NCBI RefSeq assembly: GCF_020497125.1
Contig: NC_059082.1
Coordinates: forward strand, 62,388,948 to 62,452,947
Length of the DNA stretch: 64,000 nucleotides
Direction of reading: 5' to 3'
Source: Mauremys mutica
Taxonomy: Eukaryota; Chordata; Testudines; Geoemydidae
Position 1 is the stretch's first letter. The number at the start of each line of letters is the position of its first letter. A program made the position numbers and the translations under genes. The notes below the pieces were generated by a model, which searched no databases, had not been told where the DNA came from, and saw only the letters and a list, made by a program, of their open reading frames with translations. Below, one piece after another: positions 21,400-31,782 of the stretch.

Positions 21400-22030
21400 C
21401 TTTAACCAGCCTGTGCCCAAGAAGATTGGTTCCTCTTCTACTGAGGTGAAAGTCATCCAAACTATACAGCCCTCTTCCCATAAGAAGTGAATCAATGTTC
21501 CACAAAACCAAAACACGTCATTCTACATCACTGATCTAGCCAACGGTTCAATTCCAGAATCTTCTGCCTTCTGTCTTCCATTGCTCAGGGGACAGGAAGG
21601 ATATCATAGAAGATTGTTTGGACATTCTTCTTCAGCATGCTTCCTAGTTCGCTGAAGTCATCTACTATCTGCAACGTATCATGCTACACAGTGTCATTAG
21701 CGCCAATATGAACCATCACCAATAGATCCTTTTCTAACAACTTCAAAAGCCTATCAAGTCTTAGAGTTAATGTCTCGTGTCTTGGCTCTGGGAAGGCAGC
21801 TCATCATCCTGTTGTCTGCCTGTCCCTTGCAGAATTTTCTTTCAATTCTTTTGAATATTGAATCCCCAACAAGGATCATCGGTCTTTACAATATCTAATT
21901 GATATCATAGGAGAGCTGTGATTCCAGGCTTTCCAGTGATTCAGATTCCAGAAGATCAATTTCTAGCCCTTGTAGGCCTCTAGATACTAGACTTCAGATA
22001 ACAACCTGTTTTAAAGAACTATTATTTTAG
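21400..22030 (-). pseudogene. CR1 ORF1 remnant, esterase-like domain
   Basis: The minus-strand words DLLVMVHIGANDT correspond to the GTND-type block of the SGNH/GDSL esterase-like domain found in ORF1 of CR1 elements; the chaperone or lipid-related role of that protein in retrotransposition is known only in outline. The region around 21830-21880 reads as the serine-rich region upstream. Frameshifts and stops prevent a continuous frame. Confidence 0.75.
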
Positions 22031-22550
22031 ATCATTTTTAGAGGTTTAAACATTTATTAGTACTAATTTTCTAACACTCCAAGACCTGTGCAGAGTATAC
22101 TAAATAAAGGAATTTGGCTCTATAGGAGTGGTGTGCATGGGAGGTTGCTTACTACATCCTTGAAAACCTTCCTTTACCAGAGCTGGGGGCTATAACATGG
22201 AACTTCCCAGTCAAATTGTAGCAGAAAGCAGCACAGTTCTCTAGCAGGGGTGTTGCTGCCATGTCTGAGGGCAAAGATATTTCACATAAGATTACCTTGA
22301 GAATGGTTGGAAGGGAACTCCCAAAGCACAGACACCAGGAAATTTAACATATGTTCTTTCTGATGGATTCAGTGAAATCACACAATACTCAGACACTTCC
22401 ACTGAGATAATTAGTCAAAATGGACCCTATAAGCTGTCCTTAGTGCCAAAGCATAGGATCAGCCAATCAGGAAACCAGGAGAAATACCACATGACCAGCG
22501 CCCACTTGAAATTCTAAATGCACCATGTAGAAATACCTTAATAATCTCAG
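22031..22550. other. Non-coding stretch, nothing identified
   Basis: No gene or repeat recognised. It may include the extreme 5' part of the adjoining CR1. Confidence 0.35.
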
Positions 22551-22650
22551 GTTTCAAAGTGGTAGCCATGTTAGTCTGTATCAGCAAAAACAACGAGGAG
22601 TACTTGTGGCACCTAACAAATTTATTTGGGCATAAGCTTTCATGAGCTAA
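22551..22650 (-). repeat. Short interspersed repeat, minus-strand copy
   Basis: Reads gtttcaaagtggtagccatg, ttagtctgtatcagc, aaaaacaacgaggagtact, tgtggcacctaacaaattta, tttgggcataagctttcatg. Its reverse complement matches the type at 5498-5590 (catgaaagcttatgcccaaataaa...ggtgccacaagtactcc) and extends it with gctgatacagactaacatgg. Confidence 0.75.
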
Positions 22651-23668
22651 AATATCCATGAGAGGGGTCGAAATCCCACCAAACTTTTCTGAAATACTAT
22701 GCTGTTAGTAGGCGCTGCACTCACTCAAATGTGGGCACAATTTGAGAATCTTTAGTTCTCCACTGAATATTTCACACCGCTTTCAAGAGGCCGTGAGGGT
22801 AAACTAGCAGATTTCGTTATCGTGCTGTTTGCTTACAGGTTCATTTTAGTCCAACTTTTCTCAGAAACTCCCATCACCATTTCTCTTATTTCTCTCACTT
22901 TCACAGTCCACATATTAAGTAATGAAGCTTGCTTTAGAGAACATAATATAATGAAACATTAATTAGCAGACAATCATATAATCATTATTCTAAACATTTG
23001 TCTGCCTTCCTCTTTTCTTTAGCAGAATAGGGCAAGTACATTGTGGGAACCCCCATAGTTAAAAGGCTATTAGTCACTCTATTTTGCTCCAGTAATATGT
23101 TTATTTAGGGCACATCCTCAAATATACAAGTGATTCTCAGTCATCTGACTGGCTCTCCAGCAATGTATTGATAATGAGGAAAACAGATCAAATATAGCTC
23201 TCAGTGACACATAGCTAACCCCACTGATATCGATGGATTTGGATGTATTTTACTGAGACTAGAATTTAGTCTTCTTTTCTGGTTCTGTATTAGTAGCACT
23301 CAGAAAAATCACCTTCCACTAATATTCTCTCCAGCATGGAGATCTTGTAGTGTATTTACCAGTCCAAAGTTAAATATTAATTATAATGTAAGCCTGCTAT
23401 CTTTTCTAGATTGGAATTATTCTTACTACATAGGTAAGGTACAATGCAGTGTATTTTAAAGATTACTATATATTGTTTGAAATTTGTATTTTACTTTTTA
23501 AAAAATTCAAGTTCTAATCTGCTTTTGATAAACTCTATTTTAATACAATTTAATGCCTAGACCCAGCAAGCATAGCATATATTTCCAAATGTAGTGTTTA
23601 CTACACAAAGTGTGTGTGAGGGAGTGGACTACATGGTAAACCCATTCATTTGTGGGAGCACTGTGGCA
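22651..23668. other. Non-coding stretch, nothing identified
   Basis: AT-rich, no supported feature. Confidence 0.4.
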
Positions 23669-23749
23669 CAGATCCTAAAAGTTACTAAGCCATCAAACTT
23701 CCACTGAAATCAACAGGAGTTAGATGCTGAAATACCTTTGAGGATCTGG
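23669..23749. repeat. Palindromic MITE-like repeat
   Basis: Left cagatcctaaaag and right cctttgaggatctgg are inverted, with ccactgaaatcaacaggagttagatgc between. This is a diverged copy of the common 'cagatcc...ttaggtgcc...ggatctg' sauropsid palindrome. Confidence 0.55.
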
Positions 23750-23969
23750 ATGTGAGTGTTTGTATGCAGGTTTGGCCATGAAATCAATGGCAGTAACTCA
23801 ATATGGTAAATAATCTGTAGTGTTTTGCTGATTTGGGCCCCAAGACTGCCTCCTTTCACCACGATGGGGAACAGCAATGCTTCATTGGCGATGTGGTCTG
23901 ACAGAGGAGCCCAGACTATAGAGGAGAATGGGAACATGATGCTCCTGAACTTCAACTTCTACAAGATTC

Positions 23970-24130
23970 CACAGCAACATTTCCAAATGGAAATATTTCA
24001 AGGTTTGGTTGAAATATTCCTGTTTTCAGTTTTTCACCCTCAAAAAGTCTAACTTTCAAGAGAAAAATTTAGATTTCTTTTCCCCCCATCTAAATGTTGA
24101 GTAGAAAAAAGCTTGAATTCTGACTAGCTC
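23970..24130. repeat. Possible old TIR element fragment
   Basis: A/T-rich text with catttccaaatggaaatatttc, gtttttcaccctcaaaaagtc and gaattctgactagctctg resembles the 'gagctggttgaaaaa' class of element seen at 48994-49322, but no terminal pair is clear. Confidence 0.3.
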
Positions 24131-24746
24131 TGTTCAGATCACATCTGACATATGTTGGAGTGAAAGGCGCCTAATACTGTAGGACTAATGAGTTTCTCCT
24201 GATTGAATTGCCAAAAAGATGGTCAACCGGATTGTGAATCGTCTCCTTAGTACCTTTGAGAGAACACTGGCTGCTCTACAATGGAGGGAGGTCTGTAAGT
24301 GATCAATCTTTTCCAGGCACTTCTTTCCTGCATCTCAAATGCACATTCTTGTTTCCAGTCTTTCTGGTCAGGGGTTCTATTCTATGTTTGCCAAAGTCTT
24401 CAGCACAGCAAAGCAGGTAATTTAATGAAGCATTTCAGAAGCTCTGAGTTCTGATGTTTCTCCAAATGGCATGCATCAGTTGATGCTCTTGAGAACTTTC
24501 ATCTGTCTATTTAGGTTATAAATTCTTCACATATTCCTAGATGTAGGAACTGCATCTAGCACAACAGTGTCTAGATTCCCCATTAGTTACTCTCTAACTT
24601 CAAAATGATTTATCTCAACACATAATGTACAGTTTATTAACTGTATACAGTATTACCTATAGGGCCCTCAATCCAAAACACAGGCACATGTCACAGACCA
24701 AAATAAAGGCATATGTGAGGCAGCTGAAGAATTTTAACTATAGATA
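24131..24746. other. Non-coding stretch, nothing identified
   Basis: No supported feature. Confidence 0.4.
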
Positions 24747-24808
24747 GTGTGTGTGTGTGTGCGCGTGTGTGTGCGCGTGTGTGTGTGCGTGTGTGTGTGC
24801 GCACGCGC
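24747..24808. repeat. (TG)n/(CG) alternating microsatellite
   Basis: Alternating purine-pyrimidine tract of tgtgtg interspersed with gcgc, ending gtgcgcacgcgcc. Such tracts can adopt Z-form DNA. The cysteine/valine-rich frame over it is an artefact. Confidence 0.95.
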
Positions 24809-25657
24809 CAAGGACACAGCCTGGAGAAGCACTGACAGCATGAGTATCTCTGAGAAAATGCCCAGCGAGAAAGAGTCCAGCTTGTTTGATTCCTGCTATG
24901 GTCAGGAAAACAGAACTTTGCCTATTTTTTTGTAAACAAACAGGAATGTATCAAAGAAACACCTAACTCCATCAATTTCTCACCCTACCTGGAACAACAC
25001 ACACACAAAAAACCCTGAGAATTTTTGGCTAACTGCTCATGTCAAAAGGGTAACAGTATACATACAATCATCACATTATTTGCTACTTATCTTATGCCTT
25101 CTGTATGTCTCCATGATAATTCAGATTTCTATTATTTTTCTACCATCTTGTCACCTTGAGATTTAACTTCATACTTCACGTTTGCTATCGGCTATGCAAA
25201 AATTATATCCTTGTTCCCAAGTCTATCTAGCCAGATATGGTTCTGTTTGCTGTTTTATAAAGTTTCTTTAAATTCACCTAACCTCACATTTAAAGTCCTC
25301 TACTACAGTTGGCCTACGAAAATATCCTCTCAGGAACATGACCAGAAATTTATATTATGCAGCCTTTCTTTAAAAAAAAATGATTGCTGATATAGGTTAA
25401 TTTAATGATTATTCATGACACATGCCCCCGTGAAGTCATTTATATTTCCAAAAAAATTGAACAACAACATTAAAATTCTTTGGTAGAACTTACAAGGCTG
25501 GAGGAGATGCTGCACTAAACGGCCAAGGTAGCTTTTGTTTTCCCAGGGAAAGAGATACATTTCCTAAGTCAGCAGAGTTTGTTCATGAATGAAATCTGAC
25601 ACGAAATTATCCCCTTCTATAGAGAAACCCATGGGTCTGTGTCACTCATAACCCATT
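24809..25657. other. Non-coding stretch, nothing identified
   Basis: AT-rich, with an A9 run near 25371. No supported gene. Confidence 0.4.
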
Positions 25658-25685
25658 CTCTCTCTGTCTCTCTCTCACTCGCGTA

Positions 25686-25723
<38 letters not shown>
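25658..25723. repeat. (CT)n-(CA)n compound microsatellite
   Basis: tctctctctgtctctctctcactcgcgtacgt followed by an uninterrupted run of about 20 CA units to 25723. The histidine/threonine frame over it is an artefact. Confidence 0.95.
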
Positions 25724-25725
<2 letters not shown>

Positions 25726-26544
25726 GCAGGATGTTCCACTCTCCCATTGCCTTCAAAAGGGTCAGAATGTTTTCCTCTGCATCTGCAGCTCCCCCGAGGT
25801 CTGCATAGAGCCTGTAGATTCTACTTTTAGTAAAGATGGATTCACTGCTGGCCTTGTGACTCTGACCTAGCACTACCCACATTAACCCTCCCACCCCACT
25901 GCATCTGGCCTCTTAGCAGTACTGGTCCAGTGGTCCCTCCCCAGCCCACTTCTGCCCTGAGTCAGTCCCCCTGGGCTATTGCTTGCTATGCAAGCAGCTC
26001 CCAGGGAGAAGGGCTCTGCACCATGCAGAGAGTGTGCACGTGTAAGGCCTACACAAAAGTGAAATCTTACATTGATAACTGAAGTTTTTCACAACGATTG
26101 AGCTTTTTGGACACTCCCCATTGTGTTCCCCAGAGCTTGTAATGTCTAGACACTCCCTATCCTTGCTGTCTGGAGTTGCTGAGCCTTGTTTAATCCAGAC
26201 CCCAAGTCTGTATCTGTTCTGCATTACAGGTGTGTTTGTGCTTTCTGAAGTAATAAAGCATCCTGTGCCTTCAAAGAACAATCTGAGTCGAAAGTGCGTT
26301 TCTTATAGCCCATGAAACACCCCCCAATCCTGTCTTTTTGTGCAGACCCCCCCGATCCCCTTCTTTTCACAGACCCCCTAGGAACTCTGCACTTTTGGAA
26401 ATGAGGTGACTTATTTAGGTGCCTAAATCTTGAGTTAGGACCCTAACTTTAGGCGCCCACTTTTTTTAACCCTCAGCTGTAGGGAGAGAATACTCCATAT
26501 CAACACTATTTTTTATTTTCTTTTAGGTAATTGGTATATCTCCA
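25724..26544. other. Non-coding stretch with possible fragment at 26400-26460
   Basis: No gene. Around 26409-26458 ttatttaggtgcctaaatct and taactttaggcgccc resemble an arm of a ttaggtgcctaa palindromic repeat. The C-runs at 26325-26380 look like degraded element interior. Confidence 0.35.
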
Positions 26545-26712
26545 ATTATTACCTATCTCCTAGAACTGGAAGGGACCTCGAAAGGTCATCGAGTCCAGCC
26601 CCCTGCCTTCACTAGCAGGACCAATTTTTGCCCCAGATCCCTAAGTGGCCCCCTTAAGGATTGAACTCACAACCCTGGGTTTAGCAGGCCAATGCTCAAA
26701 CTACTGAGCTAT
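26545..26712 (-). mobile_element. tRNA-derived Pol III SINE with CR1-like tail
   Basis: On the minus strand the 5' end reads tagctcagtagtttgagcat, then gcctgctaaacccagggttg, tgagttcaatccttaagggg: a tRNA-like head with A and B boxes. It continues gccacttagggatctggggc and ends gaaggcaggggggctggact, cgatgacctttcgaggtccc, ttccagttctag, the 3' tail shared with CR1. This is the structure of the turtle tRNA-derived (Cry-type) SINE, mobilised by a CR1 LINE through the common tail. Slightly diverged; termini approximate. This is the best evidence that the genome is a turtle. Confidence 0.88.
26658..26711 (-). promoter_or_regulatory. Internal Pol III promoter boxes of the SINE
   Basis: A-box-like tagctcagtagtttgagc (reverse complement of 26694-26711) and B-box-like gagttcaatcc (reverse complement of 26658-26668), spaced about as in a tRNA gene. 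The B box departs from GGTTCGANTCC at the CG, as is common in aged SINE copies, so transcription is doubtful. Confidence 0.7.
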
Positions 26713-28002
26713 AAATATCAGAAAGATACTAAGTAATGAAATCACAAACAGATCCTATAAGAAGTAAAATAACCCCCTTCATTTGATAGAAAAATCAATC
26801 AGATCAACAAGTCTTTGGAAACTTACATGAAGTTAACCAGTCAATACCATTCTTTCTCTGTATCCCTACATGAGTTAATATTCTATACCATACAAGACAT
26901 TTCTAATGATTTGTCAGTATCTTCTTTGAGATCATAAACACAATGTTAATACAAAAAAAAAATTATGTAAGATGCTTTCACTGATATTGTACCAAGCTTA
27001 TGGGTCCATCAGATACGAGTCACCAAATCATTATGATTCAGACATGTCTAAATATGAGATACTTGCATTGACATTGTAGCCGCTCTGAGGAAATGACACA
27101 ATGTGAAAGGGGCCATTCAAATATAATTGTAACATATGATGAGCATTGTGGTGTGGATTAAAGTGTTCTGAGAAGTACTGTAGTGACAGCTAAAGAAGCA
27201 TATCTTCTCCTTCAGTGGAAAGATACATGCTGAGAAGTCACAGAAATGCAACGTATACTTTTAGATTCTATTCGCAAGAACACAAAATAATTCACAAAAA
27301 TGTATATTCATTTTCTAGGTCACCGTAGCTATCGCTGCATGTGTACAGTCATTCATTTTCAATGTTAAATCACTTGACCATGGAGCAAAATCTATCAGTC
27401 CTTTTTAAAGCAAGTTTGTAAAGGGAAAAGTTTAGCGGTGTCTCTGAAACCACCAAAATCATCACTCTTTAAAATACATACTAAATATTCTTATAATTTA
27501 AAACCCCTTTTAAGAAACTCATTCTTGCCAGAACTTTTAACTCAAGTATTGTGATTTGATGTGACTTGAGATGTCTGTGATCATATTTAATAATATTTTA
27601 GATTTGTACAGTGCCTCTCATATCAAAATGCTCTACAAGTGTCACAAATACAGCATCAATGAGATGCTGTCAACTCTGAGCATGAAGTAATACGGTAACA
27701 CTGTGTTGGGAGGTTGTTTTGTTTTGTTTTGTTTGGCACAGGAAACCCTTATCTTTACAAAAAGATGACACATGATCTTTCAGCTCCACTACAGCTAGCT
27801 GGAAATTTCCAAGGAAAAATAAAATTTTGACAAAAAATGGAAGTATGAGAATTTCTGATTTTTTTTAACCTCTCATTTTGTGATTGCCACTGAAATCTAC
27901 ACAGAATAGTACCTCTCTTTTTAAGGTCTCATCTACCCCCCATCCCCAACAATACAGTAGAACTGCAGGGATCTCAGTCTATCCTGCTGAAAATGGTTGG
28001 AT
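26713..28002. other. Non-coding stretch with a short LINE-tail-like fragment
   Basis: AT-rich, no gene. At about 27596-27660 gatttgtacagtgcctctcatatc and atgctctacaagtg resemble the old 'tatagcgcttttcatc...cgctttacaa' repeat, but it is too diverged to classify. Confidence 0.4.
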
Positions 28003-28155
28003 CAGGGTGGGCAAACTATGGCCCGCGGACCACATCCGGCCCATGGGACTGTCCTGCCCGGCCCCCGAGCTCCTGGCCGCCGGCCCCTCCCCTGCTGTCC
28101 CCCCTCCCCTCCACTCTCCCTTCCTCCCCCCCCAAGATAATCAAAAGTTTGCCAA
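28003..28155. mobile_element. hAT left-end fragment, CAGGGTGGGCAAAC
   Basis: Starts cagggtgggcaaactatggcc, cgcggaccacatccggccca, a hAT terminus of the family whose right end is gtttgcccacccctg. A C-rich non-coding interior follows. The right end is missing or degenerate (agtttgccaagcagag near 28145), and no matching target duplication was found. Confidence 0.7.
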
Positions 28156-28162
28156 GCAGAGT

Positions 28163-28262
28163 GCACTCATATGGGATGTGGAAGAGTAGGATAAATTCCC
28201 CTTCTGCCTGATGTGGAGCAGGGTTCTAATCACCAGGCTATATAGTATTCAGGGGCAGGACT
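28163..28262. repeat. Possible SINE-like fragment
   Basis: gcactcatatgggatgtgg, ttctgcctgatgtggagcag and taatcaccaggctatatagtattc follow the order of a common turtle 'actcatgtgggatgtgg...accaccaggctat' repeat. Only weakly classifiable. Confidence 0.45.
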
Positions 28263-28488
28263 TTCTCAGTTTCTCCAGTGGATGCTGTTAAACTTTGTAC
28301 AAATAGAACAGCTTGACTGCAATACCATTTATGACAATTGCTTGTGTGTTCAGTACATACCTAGGAACATTTTTTGTAGTTATTTGCCCTGAAGTGTTGA
28401 TTATATATTTATGTAGTTTTTGGTGAACTAATATACTGTTGATTGTTTTGAGTACCGAGTGTCCTCAACTGAGAAATACTGTCCAAGG
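28263..28488. other. Non-coding spacer
   Basis: AT-rich, nothing recognised. Confidence 0.35.
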
Positions 28489-28541
28489 CAGGTCTGCACA
28501 ACATGCGGCCCGTGGAGCCTCACTGTGCGGCCCGCGAGGGC

Positions 28542-29170
28542 ATTCTAAATCCCCCGCACATGGAGCTCTGCGGGCAGCCCAGAGCCCTTTGAATCCCGGC
28601 TGCGCCAGGAAGCAAAGAGCTGTGGGCTGCCAGCAACCGCCGGGAGCCCTTTGAATCTCAGCCACGGCTAGGAGTCAGAGGGCTCTGGGCTGTCGGCAGC
28701 AGCGGGGAGCGTAGAGCCCTTTAAATCCCAGCAATGGCCGGGAATCAAAAGGCTCTGGGTTGCCCGCAGCCACGGAGAGCCCAGAGCCCTGTAAATCTCA
28801 GCTGCGGCTGGGAGTAAGAGGGCTCTGGGCTGTCGGCAGCGGTGGGGAGCCCAGAGCCCTTTAAATCCCAGCCGCGGCCGGGAATCAAAAGGCTCTGGGT
28901 TGCCCGCAGCGGCGGGGAGCATAGAGCCCTTTAAATCCCAGCCGCGGCCGGGAATCAAAAGGCTCTGGGTTGCCCGCAGCGGCGGGGAGCCCAGAGCTCT
29001 TTAAATCCCAACCGCGGCCGGGAATCAAAAGGCTCTTGGTTGCCCGCAGTGGCAGGGAGCCCAGAGCTCTTTAAATCCCAGCCGCGTTGGGGAATCAAAA
29101 GGCTCTGGGCTGCCCACAGAGATTCCCAGCCGCGGCTGGGATTTAAAGGGCTCAGGGCTCCCCGCGGCTG
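28542..29170. repeat. 70-bp minisatellite inside a hAT
   Basis: The block ggctctgggttgcccgcag recurs at 28681, 28751, 28821, 28891, 28961, 29031 and 29101, exactly 70 bp apart, with a weaker unit near 28612. Each unit carries agccctttaaatcccagccg and cggccgggaatcaaaa. Units at 28891 and 28961 are nearly identical, implying recent expansion. The last part (29120-29190) contains the same words in reverse orientation. Confidence 0.95.
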
Positions 29171-29204
29171 CCGGCAGCCCAGAGCGGTTTGAATCCCGGA
29201 ACGC

Positions 29205-29700
29205 GGCCGCTGTTTGCCCCCTCCCCAGACCTCTGCCCCAACTGCCCCCTAGGATCCCCACCCCCTATCTAAATGCCGCTGCTCCTTGTCCCCCGATTGC
29301 TCCCTCCCAAGACCCCTGCTCCAACTGCCCCTTGGGACCCCAGCCCCTATCTAAGCCTCCCTTCTCCTTGTCCCCAACTGCCCCCGCCTGAGACCCCCCC
29401 CAACTTTCCCCCAGGACCCCACCCCCTACCTGTTCCCTGATAAACCCCTGGGACTCCCATGCCTATCCTACTGCTGCCTGTCCCCTGACTGCCCCCCTGA
29501 ACCTCTGCCCCATCCAACCACCCCTGCTCCCTGTCCCTTGACTGCCCCCTGGAACTCCCTACCCCTTCTCCAACCCCCAGCCCCCTTACCGTGTCACTCA
29601 GACCAGCGTGTCTGGCTCCGTGCAGCTCCAGACACATTGCTGCCATGCTCCCCCATGGAGCCCACAGGCCCGCCTCCCCCCCCCCCAGCACCTGCCTTCC
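29205..29700. repeat. C-rich degenerate tandem region of the hAT
   Basis: Repeated words such as ctgccccaactgcccc, gggaccccagcccctatc and ctgctccctgtccc show an irregular tandem structure of about 50-65 bp. It is strand-asymmetric (very C-rich on +). Proline- and glycine-rich open frames over it are compositional. It ends near 29700 after tgctcccccatggagccc. Confidence 0.75.
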
Positions 29701-29712
29701 AGATTTGAACAC

Positions 29713-30139
29713 CTCAGGATTCAGGAGTGCTCAAGCTCAGTTTGGGCAGCTGTTACTTCATTTCTCCCAAATCAAATATACTGATCCACTGTAACTTGCT
29801 GTAGAAAAAGCAGGATAAAATTGAGCAAGAATGCTTATTAGCACTGGAATTGCTATTTTCAACAGCCATTGCCTTTTTGTTTGTTTAAGGAAGACAGTGA
29901 TATTGCATTGGCAAATTCCCCATAGAAAGAAAGAGTGGAACAAAAGAATAATAAAGGCACCTCAACTTTTCCTCATTTATGGAGGACAGTCTTATAATAT
30001 GCATCCAGATATCTTCCAATCACACAAGCTGAAAATTGTTCCACTTTACTGCAGCTCTGTAACCATATGGGAACTAATCCTGTCTGTGTTTTGTGCACAT
30101 CCAAAATTCCTGCTGAATGACCTGCCCTGGGAGCATTAC
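29713..30139. other. AT-balanced interior of the 2.2-kb element
   Basis: Non-coding sequence inside the hAT. The frame at 29831-30142 (103 codons) has no transposase motif (no hAT dimerisation or RW-type block), so I do not call it a gene. Confidence 0.4.
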
Positions 30140-30413
30140 TAGTGACCCAGGGCTGGGGAGGCAGGAGGTGTGTGTGTGGGGGGAGACACTGGCGAGGGGG
30201 AGCCCAGGGCTGGGGCAGCAGCAGGGTGGAGGGAGGGCACTGGTGGGGAGGAAAGGGGGAAGCTCAGCGCTGGGGCAGCAGGGGGTGTGGGTCAGTGCGG
30301 GGAGAGTCCAGGATTGGGGCAGCAGGAAGGTACAGTGGGGAGCCCAGGGCTGGGACGGGGGGCAGCCAAGTTTTTTTTTGCTTGGGGCAGCAAAACACCT
30401 ATAGCCGACCCTG
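30140..30413. mobile_element. CAGGGCCGGCT-type hAT right-end fragment
   Basis: Ends ggggcagcaaaacacctatagccgaccctg, matching the right end of 3110-3473 (ggggcggcaaaaacagtagagccgaccctg). The preceding gggctggggcagcagg repeats are element interior. No left end or target duplication is visible, so it is truncated or nested. Confidence 0.7.
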
Positions 30414-30719
30414 CCGGGTTCCCCCAGCCGCCAGAGCCCCGAGCCCTTTAATTTGACCCTGAGGGCTCCCAGCCACCTCTTCAGCTGGGAGCCCCCGGTT
30501 GATTTAAAATAAAGTATCACCTCCCCACCCCCAACCTTCCTTTTTGGCCCACAGCTGTTTTGGTGGGGCAGCAATAGGGAAGGAGGGTTTGTTTCTGCAG
30601 GGCTGGACGGCCCTGGGTCGGGGTGTTTCTGCGGGGCCGGGAGGTTTTGGCCCTTGGCTGTTTTCTTTGGAGGAATGTGGCCCTCGCCGCTTTATGAGTT
30701 GTGCGGGCCTGGTCCAAGG

Positions 30720-31372
30720 TAAAAGTCGACTTGAAAGGAATCTAGCATTAAAATTATTATGCTGATACTCCCTCAATTCAAAAAGCTGTTATCCTAATTA
30801 AATTACATCCCATTATTGCCTATAACATTTACAAACTGACAAACCTAGTTTGTTAGACTTTAGCTTTAACATGTAACTGGCATGTCAGCAAATGTATAAA
30901 ATTGACTACCATTCATTCTTACAAAACTGAATAGAAAAAAAATACAGTTCAGTGGCTGGCATCTATATGATTACCATAGCTCTGGAGTGCACTCTTCAAA
31001 GAAAGAGCAGTATGGAGAATGTGTGCAATATGTCCTGGCATCCTAATTTACCAGGTTCTAAATGAATGGGGAAAAAAAGATTAGCTAGCTATTTAGATCA
31101 CATGAGGAAATCACAGAGCTGAGCATAACCTCAAGAGAGACACAAATGGCGTGTGCTGATTTTTTACCACAAAGCTAGAAAGCTAAAGATTATATTCATG
31201 AAGACAAGTTATTAGTTTACTAAAATGAGCTGACAGAATATTCTGAAAATTACACATAACCAGTGTGTGCTTTGCCAGGCATCCAGTGGTAAATATAGCA
31301 TTATACATTTTGACCTGTGAAATTAGAACACATTGAAAAAAATTCCTTTTAGTTGAGCCACTCATGGTGCTT
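30720..31372. other. Non-coding stretch, nothing identified
   Basis: AT-rich, no supported feature. Confidence 0.4.
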
Positions 31373-31560
31373 CATAAATATTTTATTAAGATTCACCACA
31401 CACCTGTGAGGCAGTGGTTAGATACTTACGTTACAGATGTGTAAACTGAGAAACAAAGTGTGTAAGTGAGTTCGCCAAGGTCACACAGTGAATCAGTGAG
31501 AGGACTGGAAATAGAATCTAGGTCGCCTGAGTCCACATCCCATGCCACACCACTAAAACC
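31373..31560 (-). repeat. Ancient MIR/L3-like repeat, minus strand
   Basis: acagatgtgtaaactgagaa, gagttcgccaaggtcacacag, gtgagaggactggaaatagaat, ctaggtcgcctgagtcc are the reverse complement of the ggactcaggcgacctag...tgtgaccttgg...cagtttacacatctgt type. Old and diverged. Confidence 0.7.
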
Positions 31561-31782
31561 AATCCCTCCTGTAAATATATACTATCTGAGCTGTTACTAT
31601 TTGGATCATTTTTAGTTTGTGTGGAGTTTTGTCTGGGAGTTTTGTGTCTATAAGCGACTCATTCTCACAAACCCATCAATCCAGCCTTTCACATTTCATC
31701 TGTATTCTATGCAACTAACGCCTGGAGTACTCAGTGCACACTCTCTGTATAATCTATGTAATTCTTCCGCTCTACTTCATGC
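31561..31782. other. Non-coding spacer
   Basis: Nothing recognised. Confidence 0.3.

Larger units (their letters stand above)
19500..22030 (-). mobile_element. CR1 LINE 5' half, split by a hAT
   Basis: Minus-strand CR1 that keeps the 5' half of the element: ORF1 esterase-like motif, ORF2 endonuclease, and the start of the endonuclease-RT linker. Order along the minus strand: DLLVMVHIGANDT at about 21691-21730; NARSLGNKQEELE at about 21160-21260; VELVGVCYRPPNH at about 20955-20995; then, beyond the inserted hAT at 20243-20778, SILDLSLTDKNKL and LGTIDHDLITF at about 20120-20215; linker NCRKLVREAKRHKE at about 19700-19750; and LSPLLDGNGRIIN at about 19600. RT is absent, so it is truncated at the 3' side, which is unusual for a LINE. 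Scattered stops show decay. Confidence 0.9.
28489..30711. mobile_element. 2.2-kb hAT-like element carrying minisatellite
   Basis: Left terminus caggtctgcacaacatgcgg and right terminus ttgtgcgggcctg are inverted over caggYcYgcacaac. The 8-bp flanks gtccaagg (28481-28488 and 30712-30719) are identical, which secures the pair despite the distance. Inside, in order: a 70-bp minisatellite (28542-29170), a C-rich degenerate tandem region (29205-29700), an AT-balanced stretch (29713-30125), a right-end fragment of a CAGGGCCGGCT hAT (to 30413), and a further GC-rich part. No transposase was found. Confidence 0.85.

Noticed and set aside
26640..26712. Possible tRNA gene on the minus strand
   Set aside because: The A and B boxes belong to the SINE head. 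There is no complete acceptor stem or anticodon arm, and the sequence runs directly into the CR1-like tail.
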